Assembly (NCBI GenBank): GCA_022702705.1
Contig: CM040424.1
Location: 74,398,709-74,462,708, forward strand
Length of the DNA stretch: 64,000 nt
Direction: 5' to 3'
Origin: Papilionanthe hookeriana x Papilionanthe teres
Lineage: Eukaryota > Streptophyta > Magnoliopsida > Asparagales > Orchidaceae
The translations under genes and the position numbers were made by a program. The number at the start of each line of letters is the position of its first letter. Within the stretch, counting starts at the first letter, position 1. Under the pieces are notes generated by a model that saw only the letters and a program-made list of their open reading frames with translations, had not been told where the DNA came from and searched no databases. Below are positions 39,001-51,000 of this stretch, in pieces.

Positions 39001-42000
39001 TACATCTTTATACCACCATAATACTACAAAAAATATCACTAGAATACTACTAAAATATCACCAGAATATCTCAATAATAACACAATAATACCACTAAAAT
39101 ACTATTATAATACCATCAGAATACCACATAAATGCCACAAAAATACCACCATAATACCACGTAAAAAAATAGATTTTTTTATATATTTTTTTAATTCACA
39201 AAAATCAGGTCCCATCACTTTACAAATGATGTTATATAATTGGATTCTCCATGTTACGTACTTCGGATGCAATATTTTCTCGTGGTTAGCGATGAAGCGT
39301 GGAAGGTTGTTTGATCCGCCAACTGCTTTCTATTTCTTTTGGAATTTGCTTTCTCTATTTGTTGTTCTCACTGTATCATTTGTATTTTTTCACCTGCAGT
39401 TCACTCGTTTCTTGGAGGCATTAATGCCAGTTTAATTTGAAGCGACATTAAATGGGTTTATTTTCTATTGTTTTGATTTACTTTAAATATTTTAGTTAAT
39501 TACCTTAAAATGTTTTTGTTAAATTTATTGCAAATAATTTAGTCTTTCAAAGTTTTATTATTTACATTAAATAAAGTATTAACTTTTTTTAATTTTGCAA
39601 TTAATCTATCTTTAAACATTAGATTTCAACAGCTCAACTAAGTCTTAAATTATTCATAGAATTTTATTTAGTGAAAAAATTCTGATATTAGAACTTCATA
39701 ATTTAATATATAATAAATAACCTGGTCGTTACAATAGAAAAGGGGAAAAGAAGGGCTAGCAAAAGACCATTCAACAAGTTGTGCTCTAAATGTCAAATAC
39801 ACTTTCTGCAATGTTAATTATAAAGCCATTGAAATGAAGAAGCCCTTATTGATGCTTCTGATCTGCACATACCTTCTACTTGCTTGAACTTTTAATCAAC
39901 GGTTGTTGACTGTCTTATCCTGTTTATCATCTGTACGTGCCTCATTATTGAGATTCTGACTATGTTTTTTTCCCTGTTTCTTAGGATACCGCAAGTGAAA
40001 TTGCAGCAGAATTACATGGCACTCCAGATCTGATCATTGGGAACTACAGCGACGGAAACCTTGTTGCATCCTTGCTGTCATATAAACTAGGAGTAACTCA
40101 GGTTTGTACTGTACATATACTGTTGTACTTTTGCCTTACGAATTGATGTTTTGGTGACTTTTTGTTTTGTTTCATGCAGTGTACCATCGCTCATGCACTT
40201 GAAAAAACCAAATATCCAGATTCAGACATATTTTGGAAAAGCTACGAGGAGAAATACCATTTTTCTTCCCAATTTACTGCTGATATTATTGCTATGAATA
40301 ATGCTGACTTTATTATTACTAGTACCTACCAAGAGATTGCTGGAAGGTAATTTTTCATTTTCTGAGTATCTCAGAGGTTTCTTTTCTATCGAGGGTTAAG
40401 GATATTATTTTCTTAGAATACATATTGTATAATCAGACAATAAAATGAGTACCATTTCAATTACTTGCCAAGAATTGTTAGCTGAAAAAGAAGAAATCAA
40501 AATACGCCATAAAAAATAGCTTAAATACAATGAGCAAGTCCTAACTGAAGATTATAAATTTAAAAGTTTATAGCGTACTTTTTTAAGAATAAAAAAAAAG
40601 AATGCGTTGATAGATTTCTTTCAATTTCTTTCACTTTTGACGGAGAGAAATTGTCGAGGATTGATTTTTATGTAGGGTTCTATTGGTGAAAAGAGTATTG
40701 AAGAAGTCTAGGGGTTTATTTGTAAAACGTTGTAATACCTTATTTAAGCCCATGTTATGAATGTACAAATAAGATTTTTGAACAATTCTTTCTTTTTGGT
40801 ATCAGAGTCAAACCTAGCCACCTCACGTCTCTGCCTTCCCAAATAGCCACTATATCGCAGGGCTCGGTCACGTCTTCGCCTTTCTAGATCACAACTATAT
40901 CGTAGGGTTTGGTCATGTCGTGACTGTATCACAGGTTTGGTCACGCTGTCGATTTCGCAGCGCGACTATCTCATAGGGTCACGAATGGTTCTCTCTACAC
41001 TGCAATCTCGGAGTTGCTTTACCACTTGTATTGTGAGGGATTCGGGCAGGGGGGCTTTTGCGATTTGCTGCGAGAGGAAGGAGTGGAGCGGCACTGTGAA
41101 AGAACAGGGGGAGGCGATAGAGAGGAACAAATAAGGAGAGATGCGTGACTTATGCATAGGGGACATGGAGTGGATGGGAGAGAGAAATGTTGATGGGGAT
41201 CTCGATCTTGGGGGTGAAGTAGATCAAGATCGGGTCAAGAAGAGAAATGAAGTTGTGCGTGATCCAAACTTGGATCCTTGTGATTGAGGGTGTTAGGAGA
41301 AGGAGATGGTGCATGAGCTAAATGTTTAGAGCATCTGGGGAAGATAAATCCTGAGATTCTGAAAGTCTTGATCAGACTTATAGAAGGAGCTAATGTCTTG
41401 ATGGAATCCACAATCTCAGTAAGTGCTCCGATGTAGATGAAACTAGATCTCCCTCTAGTGGATATGAATCTTGTTGGAGGGGGTGAGTGGAGGACCACAC
41501 ATCTTATTGTATACCTGGCTTCTCAACTTGATGGTTCCAGCGATTGCCTCATCAGTAATGACATTCGAAAGATGAGGGGCATCTGGGCAAAACTAAAAGA
41601 GGATGTATATTGGGACGGAGAACCACATGAGGGTGTTCCAGATTCAGCGTGAGATACAAACAGTGGTACAGGATGATAGATCGATTTTGGAATGCCCCAT
41701 AGATTTGGACATGTTGTGGGCATATCTTGAAAACTTCTCAGCCATGTCGGACTATGACGGTTCAGATTGTAAGAAAGGGTAGATTTTTATACTGATAAGG
41801 ACTATGCAGTTTCTGACCCGTCTTAACTCGGCCTTTGATTAGAGGAGATCAATCCTCCTAGCCCTTGAGACCATTATTGGATGGGGCCATTGCTCCAGGT
41901 ACTCAAAACTACTCAATGTGGTAGAAATTTATCCTTCTGGAGCTATAGATTCCAAGTTTAAAAAAAAAAAAAAAACAACCAAAACATTCAAGGTAAATGG

Positions 42001-45000
42001 TCAAAGAATGAAGTTGTATTTAGCAGGTGATGGGATAGGCTTTAAAAAAGTCTCGACTTTGGGGTAATCCTAATCAGTAGGTCTGACTGGCTGAGGATAC
42101 TAAAGCAAACTCTAGTTTGGAGGCAACCTAAACATTAAATTGTGGTTTGATTGTGGTTTGTGTGTTTTTTTTTTGCTTTGTAGTTTGCCTTTGATTTTAA
42201 TTTTTTTGAGTGAGTGCTTTCTTAAATGGTTTACTTGCGTTTGGTTGAGGTGTATGTGTGTTAGATGGGAGAGAATATGGTGTTTGCACTCCTATGTCCC
42301 TCATAGGACACTCGCAATATACCCACATTTTGCGGCTTACCACGCCTATGTGGCGCGACCGCGCTACAGTTCTATAGGTTGTGGAAAATCCATGTTGCCC
42401 CCTCAGCACAACTGCGTTGGCTCTATTAAAAATCTTAAATTTTCTTAATCTCTTCACTTTGTTTTGCCATTTTTTACTTAATCACACCCTTGTCATTGCA
42501 CGAGCATGTGAGGATGACAAGGAGAAGAGTGACGAAGCTTGAAGAGGAAAACTAAAGGAACTCTATGGAATTTTAAGTTGAGATCTCTTCCTTCTTCACC
42601 CTTGCACCGACATTCGGCGTTTTCATTTTCTCTCCTTCATTTCTTCTTTGAAATCCATGACACTTAAACCAAGGGATCGAGGAGAGGATGCCCCTTTTAA
42701 TAATAAAAAATTTGTGAGTATTGAAATTACTAGTCATTATAATTGTATATTGATATCAAAGAAGTAGATTTTGGAGAGAATTATCTTAGTCATTATAATA
42801 CACCATCCCTTCGCTGGATGAGGTCATTGCCGCAATGATGCAGGAGTAGAGTCGCATGAAACTACACTCTAAGTGAAGTGAATTTATGGTTGTATGATTA
42901 GCGTTGGTTTCCTCGAGCTCAGGTATGATACGCGTCCAAGGGAGACTCGCAAGTGCTACAACTATAGTAAAATCGGGCATCTGAGCAAAACTTGTCCTAG
43001 GCCACATTTGGAAAGAGAGATAGATGGACGTGGATAGGGTGGATGCCGTGGCATGGTTGTGGTGATCGAAAGGTGGAAAAAGGGACCACCGGGAAAATCT
43101 GATGGTAGGAGAGGAGAGAGAGATAGGTGTGAGTTTTACCAATAAGGATCATGTCTTAGAGTTGTTGAAGTGGAACCATAATGCAACAAGATATGAGGCT
43201 GAGGGTGCTTCCAACTCGTCGTCATCAAAGGGTAACATAGTCACTTATGCTCACTCTGACAAAGGTACTTGCTATACACATGCTCTTACATCTATTTCCT
43301 TGACAGGATCATCAGAACTGATAGTTGATTATGGTGCATCTCGACATGTGACACGTACTGTTAGATAGTTTTCTTCCTATATTCCCTTAGTAGTACGATA
43401 GAGCATCTAGACTGCTGATTGGACAATACAACCTGTAGTTGGAAAGGGTAGTGTGGGGCACCAATTATATGACTTTGCCCAATGTTTCATGCTCTTTTTT
43501 CAGTAAATCTTTTATCTATTAGTGTCATTATTTTACAACTAAATTGCGTTCTTTTAATAATCATAAGGTAATCTTCCAAGAGAAAAGGTACGGATCGGAC
43601 ACTTGAGACTAAAAAGTGGCATGGTGGACTTTGGTGCTTGGATCGGAAAGGGATGAACTCAGTTTTGACATCTATGGTAGACAATGATGGAGTAGGGGAA
43701 TCTGAGAGGAGTGTGGAGGATGTGTTGCTCCTACATCAAATATGCATGAGATATATTTTTTCTTATTTTATTGAGTCGGTTAAATCCTTCTTTGTATGAA
43801 AAGTCAAATAAATAAAAGCTTATTTGTGATGTTTGTGAATTTGATAAGCTTACAAGAAGCTCTTATATCAGTTTTGAGAAGGTAAGTTCTGGTGCTTTTT
43901 ACTTGATTTATTTTACAAGTTCTACGAACGGTTATCGATATGTTGTGACCTTTATTGATTGTTTTTCTCGTGTTACTTCGTTATATTTGATAAAAAAAGG
44001 GTAATATATTTGTTTGTTTTAAAGACTTCCACATGACAATCCAGATTCAACTTTGCTATAGTAGTGAATGTATTAAAATTTGATAATGAGACAATATGCC
44101 AACAAAGTATTTGGGGAATATTGTCAACCCAAGAGATACGATATCAAACCACATGTCCAACACACCGCACAAAACAGAGTAGCAGAGAGGAAGAATAGAA
44201 CCTTCTAGAGGTTGCCTGAAGCATGGTGATCGCAATGAATGTCTCAAAACAATTATGGGTGCAAACAATTTTGACAACTTCTCAATTGATCAACATGATA
44301 CCATTGGGAGTGTTAAATTGGAATGTGTATGTTTTGTGAAGGATAACAGACCATACATAGAGAAGCTGAATCCCAGAGCTATGAAATGTGTGTTCGTAGA
44401 TTATTCTGTCAGCCATAAGAAATATGTTTGCTAGAACCCGATAGAGAATATTCTGTTTATAAGCATGGATGTGGCATTTAGAAAGTTTGAACAATACTAT
44501 ACCCAATAGGTGACCTCACCCTTCAGTAATTCGCCAGATACTAGAGATATGAGTCAGGGCGTGATGAGTAGAAATAGTAAGAGAGTGGTACACGTGTGAG
44601 TAATGCTTTATCCTATGATGTAAGGTGATCCTATGTTTTGGGGTGAATCCGATGAGGAATCGACAAATGTGGAGAGTGAATCCAATGGTTGTAGGATTCA
44701 GGCTAAAGGTGAGCTAAGAGTGTATACATAGAGAAGGAAGCAAAATGAGGAAACAGTGCTTGCAGTGCCACTTGTTCCAGCTAGTCCCTTGTCCCGATCT
44801 TCCGCGACTCTTGAGACACCTACACTATCCACTTCCTGCTCATAAATTCCAGGTGATATAATTTTGTTTTCTTCTTCTAACTCCCTAACTTGAAATAGGA
44901 TCTCTTCCAGCAATATGGGACATCCTCCCGATCGTTTTGGGTGGGAACATGACATTGTTAACTTTGTTTCATATTCTAATATATCACCTTTACATGGAGC

Positions 45001-48000
45001 ATTTTTTACATCTTTGAACATTGTCTCTTTATTTAAGTGTTGGCAGGTTGCTAAGGAGGATCCCAAGTGGAAAGCGACTATGCGTGATGAACTTAGGACT
45101 CGATAAAAATCGAACATGGGAGGTCGTGTCAATACCAGGGTGAAAAGATACTTCGGTGCAAGTGGATCTTCACAATGAAACAAACTTCAGCAGGGAAGGT
45201 AGAGCGGTGCAGAACACGACTGATAGCAAAAGGGTATAATCAGACATATGACATTAACTATGTTGAGATATTTACACCAATAACAAAGATGAGCACAGTG
45301 AAAACATTATTTTCTCTTGCAATGAATGGTGGTTTATTGATATGAAAAATGTATTTCTTCATGGTAAGTTACTGGAGGAGGTATATATGGAGATATCACC
45401 AGGATTCAGTACAACCCAGAAAGTGGGAAAGGTGTGTAAGTTCTGAAAGTCACTGTAAGGATTGAAACGGTCTTCTCGTACGTGATTTACAAGTTTAGAA
45501 AGACTATAATGTGTGTGAGATATCAGCAGTTTAATGCATACCATATGGTGTTCTTTCGAGAACATGAAGATTGCATCACTATACTTGTGTATGTTGATGA
45601 AATCATTGTCATAAGTGATAACGAGACAAAAATTGTCCAATTAAAGTTAATATTGGACAATGAATTCGAGATGAAGATCACGTCGTACTTTTTTGGGATT
45701 GAAGTGACCCGTGGCCCGAGCGGATGATATTTTCCAAGAGAAAATATGCATTAGATCTCCTCCCGGGAACATGCATGTTGGGTTACATACCTCCAGTCTC
45801 TTCAATTGATTACGAGACCAAGTTCAGTGCAGAGCAGGAGAATCGGTTGATCCTGAGAGGTACTGGAGATTGGTGGGTTGTTTGATATATTTGTGTCACA
45901 CTCGACCCGACATCTTTTTTGCAGAGAGCATGGTGAGCCGCTACATTCATAATTTAAAGAACGGGTAATGTGGATGCAGTGTATCAGATTCTGAGGTACG
46001 TGATGAGTGCACTAGAGAAGGAGTTGATCTTCAAGAAGAATGAACATGTAGATATTAAGAGCTTTTGTGACGCTGACCGAGCGAGTTGTGCAGATGACAT
46101 ACAGTCTACCTTAGAATACTAAATGTTTGTAGGGGACAACTTGGTTTCTTGGAAGAGAAAGAAACAATGTGCAGTAGTTATGTCGGCAACAAAGGCAGAG
46201 TACAAGGCAATGAACTTAGGAGTTGCCAAGTTGATGTGGTTGAGTGAGCCTTGTTGGTCGAGCTCAAGGAGAACCAATGAACTCAAATGAAGTTGTGGTG
46301 CCACAAGTCAGCAATCGGCATTGCCAATAGCCCAATACAACACGATAGAACCAACTATGTGGAAATTGATAGATTCTTCATCAAGGGAAAGCTCAATAAT
46401 GGGCTACTGGAGCTAAGTCATGTAGTCATAGAGAGCAAGTGGCTGGCTGACTCACTAAAGGATTTAGTTTATTAGATTTGTCTAAGTTATGTGACAAGAT
46501 GGGCTAGTTGATATGTTTTGCCCATTATGAGGGGAAGTGTTAAGAATTGGAACTTATTTAGGGACCTATTGGTAAAATGAGAATATTGAAGAAGTCGGAG
46601 GATTTATTTGTAAAACGTTGTAATATCTATTTAAGCCCATGTTATGAATGTACATATGAGATTTTTGAGCAATTCTTTCTTTTGAAATTTAAAGTTTATA
46701 TGTATTTTTTATTTTATTCTAGGAGTAATATCATTAGAATTAGAAAAGTATGAAAATGGATCATCAATATCCTCGATAACAAGATGACATGAGGAGCTAA
46801 TGCATTCGATGGGTTTGGAGCACCAATTGTGGAGGTGTAGCTGAGCTGTAAATAAGGTTGGGAGAATTATTTTGTAATCACTTAAATTGAGGAAATTAAA
46901 ATTAATTTGTAATCCCTTAAATTGAGGGAATTAGAATTAAATCCCTTAAATTGAGGAAATTAGAATTAATTTGTAATCCCTTAAATTGAGGGAATTAGAA
47001 TTAATTTTTAATCTCTTAATTTGAGGGAATTAGTTAAATAGTTTCCAGATTTAGGAACGAGTCAGTCTCCTATTTTTTCTCCTTGTAATCTCCTATATAA
47101 TACCGTGTATTATCAATTCAAAACAAGGAAATACAAAATTATTTTCTCTCATCTCTGATTTCCCACACTAATCATATATGCAATTAAGGTATTCTCTTCT
47201 TTCACTTATTTTCTAGCCCAAAATTTAAACATGAAAATGTTAATTTAAATTTTTGTGAGTTATGAACAACTTGATGAATATTCATATTCCCGATATTGTA
47301 GCAACATAAAATAATTGATGAGACAATACCCAAGTTGATTAAAATTCACTAATTCAATGGAAGATCATTTGAATCTTTTCTTATTCTAGTATCATCATAT
47401 AAAAATGTAAATCATTCTACTATAATATCATGACAATCTCATATCTCATATCTCTTATGTATGTTTTTATATATTATATTTCTCATGTCTTCTATCTAAA
47501 ATGTATTATTTAAGATATTTTTATATTAATATTAATTTTTCAATTTATGTGCACAGTTATCTTAGCGTTCATATTTAGTACTATAAAGAGGTGAACTCCA
47601 TTAGCAACATGCACGTGCAAACACTTCTTATATAATTTATTTCATTCATATTTTTAATAGTATTCCAATATATTTCTATAATATTCAATATATAAAAGTA
47701 AATTAAACATGCTCAGAAAATTTATGTCATTCATTTTAATACGATCAAATCATTTAATATAACACGCAATCATAAGTAAATTTACCGTGTTAATCTATCT
47801 AAACGAGTATCAGACTATCTAATGCATTTGTTTTAGAATAATTAGCAGTATTGTTATAAATAGGAAAAAAAATCAATAAGTTGTTTATTGTCTTAGTGAA
47901 TAATAATATGCAAACATTATGTCTTTAATCTCGTCCTCATTGTTGACCTTACAAGTTTGGGTTTCCTATAAGTTATTTAAATCTAAAGAACATACTTATG

Positions 48001-51000
48001 CTATATAATTATTTGAATTTTTTTCCTTCATCAAGTTTACTTCTATTTATCCGGCCTTGGGTTGATGTTATTATTTTAATCTTATAAAGCTTGTTTTTAT
48101 TTTTAATTTATTTATACATGCTACTTATCAATAATTAGTATTATGAACTATTAATATTTATTTAATTGATTGGATTCTAATAATGGCCTTTTTTCTCGAA
48201 AATATGTATTGCAACATCTCATTAATTTCATATATATAAAAGATTATACATTTGTTAAAATTTTAATTTCTAAAACTATTTTGATTTGTTAATTCAGTGG
48301 AAAATTAGATGATATACAACCTATACTTATATGATTTTTTAAACTGTTTAATTAGTAATATGAATTTTATAAGGTCATTTCTCAAAAAATTTTATTTATA
48401 TATAAACGGTGAGATAAAAATTTATTTTAAAACTTGCCCCAACTCAATTGTTTCTCACATGTATTTTTTTACCAGTACGCTTTGTTCGACCGCCTGTTCG
48501 CTGATGTTGTGTATATTCTCTTTTTCCCACTCGACCTCATTCGCCCTAACATGCGCCTAATCAAATCCATGCTCTCTGTCTGAGCCTTACTTGTCATGCC
48601 AGACTTTGAGAAAGAGATTATCATCAAGGGCCTATCATTTTATTGGCATCAAAAGCAATCATATTTCTTCATCAAGTTGGTATTACCTTTTTAGTGACCA
48701 TACCCTTTTATTAAGAAAAATTTGTTGGAGCAAGAAAAATGTGTAATCATTTTCTGCTCATGAAATTAAATTGTTCTACTAAGGAGTTTACTTGCTGCCC
48801 TCTATCCAATGACTCATTTCACTACATGTATCTAATCAAATTAGGAATATTTAAAGCTTCAATGCAATAACTTGTTTAAATGAAAAATCTAGCCTTTTTT
48901 CAGAACCAAAGTATTATTTGAGACAACTGAACGTGATTTCTTTTTATTATTTTTCTCTTTATTTATTGTTCTACTTGAGCTTATCCAGTTCTGTAGGTAC
49001 TGAATTATTTGATTTTGTTACAGCAAGAATACAGTTGGCCAATATGAGAGTCACACTGCTTTTACTCTTCCTGGTTTATACCGGGTAGTCCACGGCATAG
49101 ATGTTTTTGATCCCAAATTTAATATAGTCTCTCCAGGAGCAGATATGTCAATTTACTTTCCTTATTCAGAAACAGAAAACAGGCTGACTTGTCTTCATGG
49201 TGCCATTGAAACTCTGCTGTACGGCTCTGAGCAAAATGATGAGCATATGTGAGTTCTTATAGTTTATTATAGCCTAACCATTGAATATTTTTTATGGCTC
49301 TTTTTAATTTAACCAAAGACGCTTTGTTTGCTTCAGTTGTCTTATTGAGTTTCAATTATCTTTTTGTCAAGTTTGAAGATGATATTTGAGTTCTTATGTC
49401 TTATTATTACTATTTCACTGCTCATGGCATTTCTTGTTTTCCTGCATTGCCTACATGCTTGTGAATATTTTAAATATTTTTACTTGAACCTATGTCAATA
49501 CCTTCGTACCAATTTTCTAGATTAAGAAATCTTTTAACATTTGTGATTAAGTTGTAACTCTGTATGAATGTATTTTTTCCATTTTTGTTTATAATAGTTA
49601 GGAAAAGGAAAAAAAACTTGGTTTTAAAATGACGTCTGAGAACTTTTGATAGGAAAAGTATAATGCGACCATCTGTTTTTTAGCACCTTTTTTAATACTA
49701 GATATTAATATCGAGCAGCAAGAACTGTGCCCACTTATTATTTCTACATTTAGTGAATGCTCCCACTCAAATCTAACTTGAAATATCTACTCATCCTAAC
49801 AAGCCTCTTCTTTCTATCCAATTTTCAATAATTCACACGAAAGTCTAAAAAAATCTTCTTAAAAATATAGTGTGTAATGTTTCCATTCATCTACTAATTA
49901 TCAATGCCTAAATTGTCTACCTTGATGATAAATTTCCCTTTAAGTTATCCCGTCTTCTCTTTATTTTCTTGGTTCTACAGTCCATTCCATGCCCCCCTAC
50001 TTCTTTTAAAGTCATAATGCCATCCCATTTGGGTTAAGTCTGAAGATGATGGTTAAGATAAGTATTGTTTTCATATTGTGATGATAATATTATGAATTCC
50101 ATTTCATACATTTTGAAGTGTAAAATTGTAGTATCCTGTTCTCTGTTTGGAATTTAACATTGACCAGCAAAATTTTTTAGCAGTGGCCAGAGTAACTTCT
50201 GCCCTTTGTTTAGTTTGAATAGATAAATATCTAATTTTTCTTTTCTTTTTTTTTTTTTTTGTGGTGAAAGCAGCAGAACAGGCATAATAAATGACAAATT
50301 CTCGTGAATTTTTTAATGAATTTACATATGTTTTGCTCATAATGTTTAGCTTATTTTCATACTGATATGGTCAAGAGAGATATGAGGTATCTTAAAGCTC
50401 CTGGGGTTTCTTATCCATTATAATACCTCGCAACTGGGTTTTTATTGCACCTGTTTCTTTGGCCAGCTCTTCTCTTTAGATTAAGCTGTGGCGGCCAGTG
50501 ATGTTGCGTGAGAACTGCAGAAATTAGGCTTGTGAATAAACAGTAAAATAATATGCATCACTACCGTAAGTATTTCTTCTTGTAATTTCAAACTGGCAAT
50601 CTTTTCTGAATACTATACTTCAGAGTTATGATCTGTAAACTATTTTGATCGTGTGCGCCTGTTTGTGGTACCATGGATACCTGATCAGGTGATACATTTG
50701 TCAAGGTCTATAAAAATGCTTGCAATCATAATTAGGCTTCAGATTTTAGAACTACAGTTCTTCCTTTAGACATCATTTTCCCTTCTGTTTCTATAATAGT
50801 TCTGGAGCGCATTTTAGTTTCAGCAGTACTTAAAAATTCTTAAATCTTAACAATCTTTTTGGTTGATCATTCCAACCATCTCCTATTGATGGAACCGACA
50901 ATTACGTCTAACAAAGATTTTAAAACTGATGTTTAGAACCTAAGCACAGCTTCAGCATAATTGTTGTATTTAAATCATCCAGAGCTTTTCAGTAAAACTT

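Larger units (their letters stand above)
29679..39984 (+). other. Sucrose synthase intron 8, 10.3 kb
   Basis: The usual intron here is of the order of 100 bases. This one has grown about a hundredfold. It contains a CT microsatellite, GC-rich blocks, a TA microsatellite, a minisatellite, a 1-kb foldback element and an apparent gypsy-type LTR end, each listed separately. No exon-like frame matching sucrose synthase is present inside. The splice sites (GAG|GTAAAT and TTCTTAG|GAT) are normal. Confidence 0.9.
40652..46683 (+). mobile_element. Ty1/copia retrotransposon, complete structure, dead coding
   Basis: Inserted in sucrose synthase intron 10 in the same direction as the gene. Terminal repeats are 40652-40796 (145 bp) and 46538-46683 (146 bp). 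Both flanks carry GAAAT (40647-40651 and 46684-46688) as target-site duplication. The primer site TGGTATCAGAG starts directly after the left LTR (40797-40807), and a polypurine tract GAGGGGAAG precedes the right LTR. Inside, gag-pol domains are in copia order (gag, protease, integrase, RT, RNase H) but broken by many stops and shifts. The LTRs end in TTTT, not the standard CA. Confidence 0.93.

Noticed and set aside
38310..39165. CRISPR-like or satellite array
   Set aside because: Units are degenerate 10-13 base words without spacers, in a plant nuclear intron, and arranged in inverted halves.
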